From positions 1,986,501-2,050,500 of the forward strand of contig JAKIMF020000001.1 in the NCBI GenBank assembly GCA_022605425.2: 64,000 nucleotides of DNA, in the 5' to 3' direction. A program made the translations under genes and the position numbers. The DNA is from Hamiltosporidium tvaerminnensis. Lineage: Eukaryota; Microsporidia; Dubosqiidae. Shown here piece by piece: positions 44,111-55,249 of the stretch (positions within the stretch are counted from its first letter, which is position 1; each line of letters begins with the position of its first letter). Under the pieces are notes generated by a model. The model was not told the origin of the DNA. It did no database searches and saw nothing but the letters and a program-made list of their open reading frames with translations.

Positions 44111-44260
44111 AGTGCACTCTTTGAATTTCGTTCGGACGATTTGCGTGATGCTGGAAACCTAACCAAAAAAAATAAAATTGTCTTTGGAACGCCTATAACT
44201 TAGCGCAGCTATGATTCATCGTTGGATTGTGTTCTATCTAGGGAAGGATCGAACTATTAA
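44111..44260 (+). repeat. dispersed 'YDSxLDCV' repeat, copy 2
   Basis: Matches 26838-26986 (inverted) over its whole length and 21695-21826 over the right part. Landmarks are GTGCACTCTTTGAATTTCGT, TCTTTGGAACGCC and TATGATTCATCGTTGGATTG. A decoded frame gives VFGTPIT...YDSSLDCVLS. Confidence 0.5.
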
Positions 44261-45541
44261 ATAAATATCATAAAAGGTTGTATAAAAGCATAATATATAG
44301 ATTTTTAAATTCTTATATCTAAATAAGCTAATAAAAGGTACATTAAGCTTTCATTGTAACAATTTAAATATAAAAATAAAAAAAAATTTAAACTTTGTGG
44401 TCTAAAACTTATATTTTATTTTTCTAGCAGCTTATTTTTTTTCGCTATTCAATTTTTTTTTATTTTGATATCATTCATTTAAAAATTTTTATGTTCCTAA
44501 AATTATAAATTTGATATAAATGTATATTATGAACAACAGTTGCAAATCAGCTATTTCTAATATCGTTTATATGATTCAATTATGCCCGACGACGACGACT
44601 CACCTCGAAATGTTTAATTCGTTAAAAAATATAAGACACCAATATGAATGCTCTAATTAAGATATATTTCTTTCTATTTGTTCATAAATCTTACACAACC
44701 AATAATAGTGAGTAGAACTGCTCATAAAACAATTAACACGATTCTATTGGTTCAAAAAACGATTTACAATAAAAATCGTAAACATTCCTTCTAGACTGAT
44801 TACTATGGAAGGACAAACATATATATATATTTTTATCATTTTTCTAAAATATTCTGTTTAAAAAAAAATTAAATCAATTGGTTAAGTTTTCTTTTCTAAG
44901 AATTTACAGCTGCATAAAAAATTGAATGATACAAATGATGTTTTTTTGCTGTTCTTCTGTGTAATATATTTATATTCTCACATAATAATTGCATACAACA
45001 AATATTGTTTGAATGGCTTAATGTAACTTTATACTTGATTAAATAAAAAGATTTTTAATAAAAATGACTAAGAATGAATCGAATAAATAAATTAAATAAT
45101 ACAGCATATAGTTAAAGAACAGTATTTTCAGACAACGAAAATTCAACATCTGAATAAATTTCTTCGAGAAAAAATACAGAATTGAATAAAAATAAGTGGA
45201 AAGTGAGCAGGCTAAACATAAAAGTTAAGCTGAAGGTCTGAAAAATTGAATGAAATAAAATAGAAGGGAAAATATTGTAATGAAAAAATATCCTAAATTT
45301 TATTGAGGAAATGCTTAAAAGTGGCAAATAATCCAAAAATGAAAGACTAAAAACTATACGAAGAAAAGACTAGATGAGAGTATAAAATATTTATTGAAAA
45401 TGTAGAGAAACTATGGCTCATATAGTGAAGTTTAGGATTATTTTCGGGGATATTTTTCTTAGGAATGTAAAAGAAAGTTCGTTGCTACGAGCTTAACGTC
45501 TAGTTAAATATAAAAAAATTAAAAATGTATTTTAAAAGATG
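44261..45541. other. AT-rich DNA without a supportable gene
   Basis: No gene recognised. A short GC-richer spot (CCCGACGACGACGACTCACC at 44585-44604) stands out but has no assigned role. Confidence 0.4.
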
Positions 45542-46079
45542 ATTATAAGTGCTACTATAGTCTCTTAAAGCACTTTAATTTCAAGCTTACTAAGAACACG
45601 AAAGTCATGCTCTAAAAAACACGGCTGAGACTGTTCTTAATATGGATCAGAATCTTATGTTGCCAATACGACTGGTGAGCAAACAACTAGCGATGTTTAG
45701 AGAGAAAATACTGAGATGTATTTATAGACCTATAGAAGAGAATTCCAGGCGGAGCAAACGTAAAAACAGAGAATCTACACCGAATTAAGGATATGCCAGT
45801 AGTGGATTTAGCCTACTCGTACAGACTTCGCTGGGTAAAACACCTGCTAAGAATGGGGCAACATCACATATCTTTTAAAGTTTTGAACCATATGCTTGTC
45901 GGGAAAAGGAAATGGAAAAAGACCCAAGACTCTCTGAATTGATCAAACCGAAAAAACCGCCTGACTTCTGGGAGTGAAGGATTGGTGGAATGTGGCACTG
46001 GAAAAAGACCGGTAGGCGACATTACCGAGGGAGGCCAAGACTCGTGCAGAGCTGTAGTGCCGAGGATAAATAAATAAAT
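45542..46079 (+). mobile_element. 5'-truncated APE-type retrotransposon copy with target duplication
   Basis: Matches the 3' part of the decayed element at 9920-10459: the piece that encodes MLYKTLLRIILMYGSES there reads ATGCTCTAAAAAACACGGCT here, followed by the DFTG/LGVKDWWNVALEKDR-like tail. It ends in GATAAATAAATAAATA. AAAAGATG occurs on both sides (45534-45541 and 46080-46087), a candidate 8-base target duplication. The short length with an intact 3' tail is typical of incomplete reverse transcription. Confidence 0.7.
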
Positions 46080-46087
46080 AAAAGATG

Positions 46088-47229
46088 TTTCACTAAGTCA
46101 AATAATATATTTCAAAATAAAATTATAAAATTTTAAATTATTTAGTGTTAATTCGTATACAAAAATATGATTTCTATTCTGATTTTTTATAGAATCATAA
46201 GTAAAGCAGAATTGAATATAAATCTAATTAAAATATTAATTCTTAAATAATTTGAAACTTTTTTAAGCAATTAAGATTTTGATTCATCTAATGATTACAG
46301 AAATATATTTAATACACTTACAATAAAGTTTTGATAGATTAAAATTTTATTTGTTATTTTGGTTCATCTATAAATTAAAGAAACGTATTTACTAGATTAT
46401 AATATAAGCTATGATAGATTAAAAAATTTACATTTATTATGTAATATAAAGTGTTATAAAAAATATAAATTAGAATATTCTAATATATTGGTTAACACTT
46501 TACGGTATTTTATTTAATTTGGAAAAAAAAATTTTTTAATTTAAATTTTGATTTTTTTAACTAAAAATAGAAAATAATTTCGATTTTCTTTTATTTTCTT
46601 ATATTTTCTTAGATCTTTTTGATTTTTTTATCATAATTTTATTTTGAAAATAAATGAATTTTAAACAAATTTTAGTTTTAAAAGTAGTAATACTTTCTTT
46701 TTAAATAATTGGAAAGTAAAACTAATTGGTTTTAAATTATAAAAAGAGAATTGGAAATATTTTCTTATCATTTAGTGTTTAGAAGTGATTTTATTCTTAG
46801 TTTAAAAAAACATTTAAAATATTGAAATATTTTCTGATTAAAATAATTAGAAAGTAATTAAATTTTTAGCTTAAAAATATTTTTTAAAAATGTAAAAATA
46901 CTTTTATAATAGAGCTACGTTTATAATAGAGATACTTTTATTAGTGGAAATAACTTTTCAAGAGTAGAGAACACATTTATTATTCTTTTTATTGTTTTAA
47001 AAATATTTTTATTTTTTAATTTAATTAAAAACGAATCAAGATAAAAATATCGATAAAGTGTCATAAAATTTCAGTAAAAAATAAATAAAATCCTTTTTTT
47101 GATTATTAAGCAATTTCAAAACCAAAAAGAATTTCAAATATTTATTTTCTATTTGCAATTTAAATTTGTTATCTAAAATTTTGTATCAAAAAAAAAAATT
47201 TTTTTTCGCAAAATGAACCAATAAAAGTA
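46088..47229. other. very AT-rich region upstream of the eIF2B epsilon gene
   Basis: Long A and T runs, no open frame. The final 20 bases hold the C-run described separately. Confidence 0.45.
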
Positions 47230-47236
47230 CACCCCT
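47230..47236 (+). promoter_or_regulatory. CCC-type motif upstream of start codon
   Basis: CACCCCT lies about 13 bases before the ATG in otherwise AT-only sequence. Short C-runs just upstream of start codons are a described microsporidian gene-start feature; this one supports ATG 47249. Confidence 0.5.
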
Positions 47237-47248
47237 TAAAATATTATA

Positions 47249-48931
47249 ATGGTTGTATTTCAAGATCTAAATAAAATGAGACGTTTAAAAAATAATTCTG
47301 TACTGTTAATATGTGACTATTATAATGAGCACGTTATTCCGATTGAGATGATAAATTCTAAGAAAAATATTGCGTTATTTCCTATTTCAAATGTTCCTTT
47401 AATAGAATATATTGTAAAGATGTTGGAGGATAGTAAATTTACGGATGTTTACTTGGCTGCTGGTGTGTCGTTGCCTGTTTTGTGTGAATATTTTAAAAAT
47501 TCAAAAAACCGTTGCATTAATATCAAATTTGTAAGTATTGATGGAAAAAATTTTGCAGATTTTATGAGAGAATTGGACGAAAAAGATGTGGAAGTCGAGA
47601 ACTTGCTTGTTATGTATGCAAATCATTTTACAACATTGAATCTTAAAAAACTTTTAACATTTCACAAGACAGCTGTGATGAAGGACTCAAATGTTTTGAT
47701 GACAATTTTTTTGTCTAAAAAAGAAAATACAGATAAAAAAATGGTGATGCTTGGGCGAACTCAAGAGAAGGGTATTTTGTTTTACGACAGAGTTACAAAT
47801 AATTGTGATTTTACAGAAGCATTTTATGGGGCGATAGAAGCACACACACATCTCGATTTTTGTACAAATTTTAATTCTCCTGGAATTTTTGTAATAGATC
47901 ACAGATTCTTTCCACTTTTTACTGAACATTTCGATTTTAAAACGATTGAGGATTTTTTAATTGGAATTTTGGCATTTAATGTCTACGAATATAAAATTTT
48001 GTATTATGAATGTGAAAATACACATGTAGATTCCTTAGAAAAAATCAGTAATTTATCTTTAAAGAATTCAGTTTATTCAAAAGTAATTTCAACTGTAGAA
48101 GATTATTTTCAATTTAATGATGATATTAGAAAAGGAAAAGTTCATTCTTTTGAATTGGAAAAATTTATAATTTCTTCAAATCAAGACAATATTCTGAAAT
48201 ATAAAAAAAATAACGGAAATTATATTTTAGAAAATTTTTATGAAAATAAAACAAACGTAGTTGATTCTGTTATAGGTTTTCAAACTAAAATAAAAGAATC
48301 TTCTTTGGTAAATTCTACAGTTTTTGGGAATAATTGTGAATTCGAAGGAAAAGCAGATAAATGTATTATATGGGACGGTTTGAAATTTTCCGGGGAATTT
48401 GAAAATTCTATATTGGTTTGTAAAGAAGATTCTTCTTTGGTTCAATTTAGTAGAGACTATACTGTTGAAATTATAGAACAAGAAGAAGATATTACTGAAA
48501 AAAATCCAAAGTCTTTTTTTGATGATTTTCTCACGTATTTGGATATAAATGTGGTCGCTGTGGATTTAAATAAAATAGATTTTGAAGATGCGCGAAAACA
48601 GATTTCATTGCTTAGAATTGTCTGGAATGCCTCCACTTTTGATATTTTAGAAGGATTCGGTATGTTTTTCGTGAAACTTTTGGATGTAAATGATGTGGAT
48701 AATTCAACAATTGCAGCATCTTTTTTGTTTCCACTTTTGTATGGCTGGACTGAAGGTCCGAGAGAGCAAGATGCACTTCTTGCAAGCATTTTTGAATTAT
48801 TGAAGGAGGGAGACAGAGAAATACGCAAGGAAGTTATAATAAAATATGGGTTTTTGCTTATGGAGGATGGTTTTGTTTCAAGAGATGTTGTAAAAAAATA
48901 TCGCATTTTGATAAAAAAAGGACTTTACTGA
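47249..48931 (+). CDS. GCD6: translation initiation factor eIF2B subunit epsilon (GCD6-like), 560 aa
   Basis: Catalytic subunit of the nucleotide exchange factor that reloads eIF2 with GTP in the cytoplasm. Residues about 18-255 form the nucleotidyltransferase-like domain (NIALFPISNVPLIEYIVKML, DVYLAAGVSLPV). Residues about 340-397 are the left-handed beta-helix segment with hexapeptide-type spacing (GFQTKIKESSLVNSTVFGNN, CIIWDGLKF). Residues about 440-558 are the W2/HEAT-like C-terminal domain that carries catalysis in this family, with FPLLYGWTEGPREQDALLAS matching its acidic and aromatic patch. At 560 residues it is shorter than the yeast protein (a little over 700), as is usual in microsporidia. 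Met10 is an alternative start, but the upstream C-run favours the first ATG. No close neighbours. Confidence 0.85.
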   Translation: MVVFQDLNKMRRLKNNSVLLICDYYNEHVIPIEMINSKKNIALFPISNVPLIEYIVKMLEDSKFTDVYLAAGVSLPVLCEYFKNSKNRCINIKFVSIDGKNFADFMRELDEKDVEVENLLVMYANHFTTLNLKKLLTFHKTAVMKDSNVLMTIFLSKKENTDKKMVMLGRTQEKGILFYDRVTNNCDFTEAFYGAIEAHTHLDFCTNFNSPGIFVIDHRFFPLFTEHFDFKTIEDFLIGILAFNVYEYKILYYECENTHVDSLEKISNLSLKNSVYSKVISTVEDYFQFNDDIRKGKVHSFELEKFIISSNQDNILKYKKNNGNYILENFYENKTNVVDSVIGFQTKIKESSLVNSTVFGNNCEFEGKADKCIIWDGLKFSGEFENSILVCKEDSSLVQFSRDYTVEIIEQEEDITEKNPKSFFDDFLTYLDINVVAVDLNKIDFEDARKQISLLRIVWNASTFDILEGFGMFFVKLLDVNDVDNSTIAASFLFPLLYGWTEGPREQDALLASIFELLKEGDREIRKEVIIKYGFLLMEDGFVSRDVVKKYRILIKKGLY

Positions 48932-50482
48932 TAAATTTCTAAATTAAAAACATATTTTAGTCACATTTTCTATTTCTTTATTGCTAAAGAAATTTTAAAA
49001 AGTTGTTTCATATTTGCCAAAATCGAGATTTGTTACTTGTTTTTTTATTATAATTCATTTATATACATTATAGAATGGTTTCTGCTCTCGTAAAAGATTT
49101 TTCTATGATATCTGCTTATAATTTTGCTAATATACTCTCATTTATTATTCTTCTTCTAGTTTAGCGATTGCTGAATTGCTTAACCATTTTTTTTCTAATA
49201 TACTTTCTTATAATTATTTTATTTATCATTTAAAGATTTACGAACTATCTTTTACCATTTTTTTATAAAATACTTTTGATTTCACTTCTAAATAATTTAA
49301 TTTCTCAAAAAAATAGATTTTTTAAATCACTTTTGATTATTTTCTGATATCATGTTTGAACCAACTTGATTAAAATATCTGATTTTTGATTTTTAAAAAA
49401 AAAATATATTTCTAAAATATTATGATTGGTAGAAAAAAATATATTGAAATTCAAAACAATGAGTAAAGATTACGAGTAAAGTATTATCGACTCTATATTT
49501 TATCTTTTTTCTATATTATTCTGGAAGTAAATTGCTAATTATAATATTTCTATAAATGTAATTTTTGTAAATCTTTTATCATTTTTGATTTTCCTTTTAT
49601 TGTAATACAATATTATATTTCAATTGTGTGCATCTATTAAATTTAAATTCTTTGTAACAGATATTGGATTAACTTTTATAAGTATTGGGTTTAATAAAAA
49701 GACTAGTAAGTGTTTGATTTACAATATAAAAAAGGCAGAGAAAGCTAATAAAATTACGAAAAGTATTTAAAACGCGTATCTTCCTGATTCATAGCAAAAT
49801 ACTCAGGATTAAAAAACGATCTAAGTATATATTAACTCGCTTGTATTTTAATAGTATGCATCTTTCAAGAAACATATTTTTATCATAATAGAGTTATACC
49901 TGTAACCAATTCTCGAATGAGTCAAAATATTTTTAATATTTTCTTATAAAATGAAATATCCAGCTTAATCACAAAATATCTTGAATTTTGTTAATACAGC
50001 CCAGATGTAATTTCTTCTACTTTTTCAGATTCGGCACATGTTTTACTTAAAATGTTAAATAAGATATACAAAACCAGTGAGTTTAATTAAGATTTAATAT
50101 CCTCCTTGTTATTACTAGATTAAAAACTTCTCATTTAATAGTGTAGATATGGCAATAATTCCAGGAAAAGCATAAGAGAAATCGATTTTATCTTGTTTCT
50201 TTTAACATGTTTATTTGGTCGATGCCGTCATTGTATAACTCAAAATATTAAATTGATTGATATTACTTGAAAAAATCAGCAAAAGAAAACTTTAAAAACA
50301 CTGATCCAAACAAAAAGGCTTTAATGAGCATTTTCTATTAGAGATTGATAATTAGTAAGTTAAAATTTCGCTAAAATATTGATACAAATTGAATTGGCTA
50401 GATTGCAACTATTTTATAACATACGGTGTATATAGATATGAAAATACGCTTAAAAATCGAAATAAAAGTGTAAAATCATCTT
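48932..50482. other. AT-rich DNA without a supportable gene
   Basis: Downstream of eIF2B epsilon; about 1.5 kb, no gene or repeat recognised. Confidence 0.45.
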
Positions 50483-50712
50483 CGTCACTTTAACCATGCC
50501 CGAGACTTGTCCGCCCTTTGTAATACCGCCTATTGGTCTTTTTCCGGTGGATTTGTTTACTTTTTTGGGTTCCGCGACAAGGTGGTCTAAAAGAGTGGAT
50601 TGTTAACCCTATGGCCACCCTGGATGATCAGTCCCTTTTATTAGCCTCTTACGACGAGCAGAGAATACTCCAAGCCAATTCTGCTCCCACCATGATCGGA
50701 GAAGGGGAGTGT
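50483..50712 (-). repeat. dispersed repeat related to the 5' region of the APE-type element
   Basis: Matches the right module of 15830-16240 (landmarks TTTTTCCGGTGGATTTGTTT, CAGTCCCTTTTATTAGCCTC, AGCCAATTCTGCTCCCACCA) and, inverted, 7385-7560. GC-richer than its surroundings. The 63-codon open frame inside it is not supported as a gene. Confidence 0.6.
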
Positions 50713-51529
50713 AAAAAGATGTAATAAACATTAGATCGTCTAATTTTTTTGAATTTACATAGTACGCAGTGATAGAGTACTTGGAAAGTTGGGTTCTAAA
50801 TTTTGACAATAATTCAACTTTACTTTCTGTTCTCTTCCACATTTTTGCATTTGCTCAAACTCTTCATCCTAGCAAATTATTTCCCTAGATTCTAATTAAC
50901 ATCAACTAAGCATCTTTTTTGTAATATATATATTCACACCTTACATTTAAGTGCAAATTTAAAGATTTTAGTAGCTGCTCTATCTATTGACATTCTTTAT
51001 ACGTCTCCAGATAGCTAAACATGTTTTGTTTAATCCGTGAATATATTGGATTCATGATAAGAATCATGACTGTTCATTCGTTCCAATTCACATCTAGGTA
51101 TTTAATATTAGTTAATATATCTTCTTAGTACATTCATTATCCATGTCAATGTAATTTTTATATTTAAGGTATAACAAATGTTTTAGAAGCATGAATTCTG
51201 GTTGATACAATAGTGATTCTATATGTTACCTTCTCCAAAACAAATCAAAAGTTAAAATCTTCTAATGATAGCCTTATAAAGCATTAGATAGAAGAAAGCG
51301 GTTATCATAGTCAAAAATTTATAAATAAACTAAAAAAATGACTGGTTTTAAATTTGATAACAAAATAGAATATTCTAGTTTTACTTAAAAAGATTTCCTC
51401 CTTAAAATTTCTTTGTAAATAGATCATTTATATGGTTTGAAAACAATTTCGTTAATAGATAGTATCTTAAGCTATTCCAGTCTTTTATATTTATAAGTTA
51501 TCCTAAAATTATATCAACGAACAAATGAT
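50713..51529. other. AT-rich DNA without a supportable gene
   Basis: No gene recognised. Confidence 0.4.
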
Positions 51530-51870
51530 TAAATGTGATGAAATGTAGGCCTAAAATGTGAAACAAAAAAAGAAGCCTGGATTTATTGCTAAAATCTTTG
51601 TCTGATTATAGCTATGAAATTGATTTATAATCCCTATTCCTTATCTTAATAAGTTTATAAATTTCTTGGTATATTTTTTTGGGAAAAGCGGATAGTGTTT
51701 CTGATATTTATAATTTCCTCAAAAGGAAGCTTACTATTACGTCTAAATATCTTTATAGATTTGCAAAATTAATAGCTTTAAAAAGATATAATGAAAAGCT
51801 TGGTTCAACTGACGTTTATCTAGTTTATCTTAAAGACATGTCTCAAACTGATTCAGAACAACAAAAATAA
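51530..51870 (+). mobile_element. R4-like retrotransposon fragment (RT fingers region)
   Basis: Sense-oriented fragment. The frame 51679-51870 contains IYNFLKRKLTITSKYLYRFAKLI, which matches IYNFLIKKLTTLHKYLYDIVKVI of the complete copies, followed by a degraded YLIPKG region. Homology extends upstream to about 51530 (GTGATGAAATG...AAAATGTGAAACAAAAA). It is more diverged than copies A-C and lacks both ends of the element. Confidence 0.6.
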
Positions 51871-54010
51871 AATGTAAACCCAAATACTATATTTTTACGG
51901 GAAAATGTGTAATAAAGATCATTTTTCAAAGTAAAATTGGGTGTTTCTTGCATGATATTAGTTTAGGCAGTAGATTTTTTAGCCTTCGAAGTACTCGCTC
52001 TTCTGAATCTAGGTTTATAAAGAGATGTATAACGACTTGAATGTAAATGAAAAAAATACAAAAATGCCGCAAATTGTATATAATCGGTATTTGATAATCG
52101 GTTTTGAATGATTAAAATTATTAATTGTATATGTTTGTTATACAATCAATGAAATCAAAATTTATTTAAAAGTCAACCTGAAATATTAAGTTAATAATGC
52201 CAAAGATGATTCCATAAGATTAACCTAGATCATTGTTTGTTATATTTTTTATTTTGGGAACTGCATATATAAGTCAAATATGGGCTTCCTGAAGTATAAA
52301 AAAGTCAATATGTTGTAAATATGTTTGTAACAACAAAATTACATGTTTTTATATAATCCCAAGCTTTTGTGTTTAGTTTAAAACAGATTTGAGATATTCA
52401 TTACGGATATGAATTATTCCAATAAATATAAATGTTAGAGTTTCAAAGATTAAAGTACCAAAAGTATGCTTATTTTTGAAGATATCAAGTCAAATTTATT
52501 TTAAGATTGTTCAACTTAAATTTTGTAAATTGTAGTGCATACAAACGAAACAAAATCTTAAATGGTTTTAGAATAAATTAAACGAGGCATATGTTTCAAA
52601 TTATAAAAAATGATCTTGAAACCAGATATTACGATTAAGTTTTAAATAATAAAATAGCAAATTATGCTTATAAAATTTGCGGATAAGACTCGAATTTAAA
52701 ACAAATAATTTATCTAAGCCGAGTAATCTAATTTTACATCCTTTATAAACAACTAGCTGTTATTCTCCTGGACTCGGACTTAATCATGCACATATAAGTA
52801 AAACAAAGTAATTTTCTTCCCCAATTTAAGTACTGGCCATAATTTCTTGATATTTCAAGTAGGATTTTATAAACTCGCCATGTCTGTTTCAAGTATTGAT
52901 TTTTAGTCTAGCATATCTGAATTATCAGCTGCTTTTGAGCAATTCCTACAAAAATTAGGTTTCTTTTAATCTGCATATTTTTCTTCTTCATATATAATTG
53001 ATTTTAATTTTTTAGAGCTTTAGGTCAGCTTTCTTTTTTTTATTTTTTTGTTTTATTACCTATTTTTAATCCCCATTTCTTACTTTTCACTTAAATTTAT
53101 TTGCGTCGAGCGCTTTCTTTGTCTCAAAGCAGTTTTTTGGAGCAATTTGCGTGTAAGTTAATCCATTTGTTGTATAAGTTTCTAGTTTTTTTTATTAAAC
53201 AACTCTAATTTTAACAGATAAAAAATTATATAAGACTAGTTAAGACTTAAGTTTTATGGAATTATTAGACTTACTTATTCAGTCCTTTTTTACTTCATGG
53301 TGTAGAGAATAAAAAAACCCAAGCCAATATTTTATGTCGATGGTTAATGTCTGCATTTTCTGGGTCTATTCTTCTTCTCATTAAAGCGGATTTCGGTCAA
53401 AACATTTCATATTCACCGGTTCTATTTTACCTGCCGACATCTTACATTTAAGTCTCATAAATCATAGTCTGGTTTTTACGCCAGGTTTTTTTGATACAGT
53501 CTTTTATTTTTACATTTGTTTCTTTTGAGATGTTGTTATCAAAATCATAAGGATTTTCCTATTGTTCTAGTGTGTTTTATACCTACCAAAATGTTAAGAA
53601 TGATTTTCACACCAATTCTACACACTCTCTGCTAGCCATATGGTTTTTAATGTGGTTATCTTCTCTACCAGATTAAAAATATGTTCACCGCTTTATAACT
53701 CAGTGAGAAATATTGTATTTAAAAGCAAACTATACAGAAATTTGTATCTTAATTTTAAATAGACAGATAAAATCATAAAATTTCGGAAAATATAATTAAT
53801 GGAATACAAGTAAAACATTTTACTGTTAAAACGTAATATAAGGCATGAATAAACAAAATAACGACATTTGAAGTTGACAAATATCATTGAAAAAACCAAT
53901 TGTATGTTATAAATAACGATTAAGTAATCGAAATAAATGCTACTTTGTAATCAAAAAACATTTTTATCGAATTGTATTTAATATTTTTTAAAGAGAATAT
54001 TCCAAAAAAA
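51871..54010. other. gene-poor DNA
   Basis: About 2.1 kb with no supportable gene. The section 52740-53660 is less AT-extreme and may be an old element, but nothing could be assigned. Confidence 0.4.
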
Positions 54011-54280
54011 ATGCCAAATTGTAGAAAATTATTTTCAGAAACTAAAAAAATAATGTTTAAATATAAAAATAATTATGAAAATTCACCATTAGAGCATTTA
54101 AATTGTGTAAAAGAAATCAAAATAAAAATCATTCAACTGAAGAAATTACTTAGAAAAATTGAAAGATGCAAAGTAAAGAGTACCAAAGTATTAAATAAAC
54201 TGAGTGAAGTTATTAAAGAAGAAGAAATTGTGGATTTGTACAAAAACTACCATATTTTTGATATTGATGACTTATTTTGA
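54011..54280 (+). CDS. small helical, Lys-rich protein of unknown function, 89 aa
   Basis: The first ATG in this frame is at 54011 (MPNCRKLFSETKKIMFKYKN). Residues about 35-75 look strongly helical with coiled-coil-like spacing (CVKEIKIKIIQLKKLLRKIERCK, LNKLSEVIKEEEIVDLY). It ends with an acidic, aromatic tail (HIFDIDDLF). No signal peptide or membrane segment. It resembles small subunits of larger complexes in general architecture only; no specific family is recognised. It lies 67 bases from the 3' end of an inserted retrotransposon fragment, which did not break the frame. Confidence 0.5.
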   Translation: MPNCRKLFSETKKIMFKYKNNYENSPLEHLNCVKEIKIKIIQLKKLLRKIERCKVKSTKVLNKLSEVIKEEEIVDLYKNYHIFDIDDLF

Positions 54281-54346
54281 AAAATAATTAGATCCATGGA
54301 AGGTTGGAAATGCGTTGAAAATATTAAATTGGGTTTTGCAATTTTT

Positions 54347-54757
54347 TTATTTAATAAAATTCTGGGTTAAAATAGTTTTACGATTTTTATGCCTTTTCTT
54401 CTACCTCTTTTACCACAGTTGTTTCTTCTTCCAAATCCGACTCTTCATTTTTATTTATCGTCGGTTCCTCTAACGTGATTCCTTCTTCTGAAATAAGAGG
54501 TGTAATATTTTTTGTTTTTAACTTTTAAGCACCATCTTCATCTCTATTCACTTGTTTTAAAGGGGGGTTGATTCCTCATGCATCTCTGCTCTCATAATAG
54601 CCTCCATTGAAGCTCTTCCAAACTCTCTTCGGCATTTAGTCATGACTCAAGTCCTCTTCGTCAGTCAAAGGAAATTGTTTCGATGTCTCCTTAAGTACTA
54701 TAGACTGAATGTATGCCTCTACATTCATGGTTATTTGTAGTCTTTTAAGGTGTGACA
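54347..54757 (-). mobile_element. R4-like retrotransposon 3' fragment, copy D
   Basis: About 410 bases matching the last part of the complete copies, from the 3' end (TATTTAATAAAATTCTGGGT on the plus strand) to the region encoding NVEAYIQS. Several indels and stops relative to copies B and C. It is 5'-truncated, so it presumably derives from an incomplete insertion; it sits between two host genes. Confidence 0.8.
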
Positions 54758-54821
54758 TTGTGTAAAAATAGAATAATTTTATAAGTTATATTTTACAGAT
54801 TTTCAAAAAATTATTTTTAGT

Positions 54822-55037
54822 TTATTTCGTAAAACTTACTGTATGTTTGTATTTTATATCGTTACTGATCATTATTTTTATTTTGTGCCAACAATATTCT
54901 TCATTACAAGAACAATAAATTTTATCTTTGGATTTGATTAAATATATCTTATCATCAATAATATAGTAAAATACCCCTTTTATATTTGAAATGTAACATT
55001 TCGATTCAATAATTTGGTCTATTTCATCTCCTACCAA
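54822..55037 (-). pseudogene. SWIM-type zinc finger fragment, 71 codons without ATG
   Basis: The frame reads KIYLIKSKDKIYCSCNEEYCWHKIKIMI, which contains CxC...CxH spaced as in SWIM zinc fingers (known from SWS1/ZSWIM7-type recombination factors and transposases). The open frame has no ATG: it starts at TTG and a TAG lies four codons upstream. Possibilities are a gene with an upstream exon (TCTAATTTAG just before could be a short 3' splice site), a frameshifted gene, or a remnant. The residues around the finger look well kept, which argues against long decay. Confidence 0.45.
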
Positions 55038-55042
55038 AAGAT

Positions 55043-55249
55043 ATGCCTAAATTAGAAAAAAAAACTACTTTTTCGAATGAAAGTGATAAAATCATAGAAA
55101 GAAGGGCAAGTTTTTCAACAATTATATTTCGATTATTGGTCATTTACGATTTAGTTTTCTATAGAATACATATAAATATAAGAACTTCTGATTGTTTTAT
55201 TCCATCTTTATTCAGTGATTTAATATTAAATCAAAAAAATCATCATTAA
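55043..55249 (+). CDS. hypothetical small protein, possible tail-anchor-like segment, 68 aa
   Basis: ATG-initiated, 68 codons. The hydrophilic N-terminus (MPKLEKKTTFSNESDKIIER) is followed by a hydrophobic stretch at residues about 26-41 (FSTIIFRLLVIYDLVFY) and a short C-terminal part. Its stop TAA shares one base with the ATG of the next gene (TAATG), a spacing typical of compact genomes but also possible by chance. No family recognised. Confidence 0.4.
   Translation: MPKLEKKTTFSNESDKIIERRASFSTIIFRLLVIYDLVFYRIHINIRTSDCFIPSLFSDLILNQKNHH

Noticed and set aside
44820-44835. ATATATAT run as a functional repeat
   Set aside because: A short dinucleotide tract expected in DNA this AT-rich.
50533-50724. 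63-codon frame starting MVFFRWICLLFWVPRQGGLK
   Set aside because: It falls within the repeat shared with 16010-16235 and is not conserved in frame there.
51679-51870. 63-codon protein as an independent gene
   Set aside because: Its sequence is a fragment of the RT fingers region of the R4-like element.
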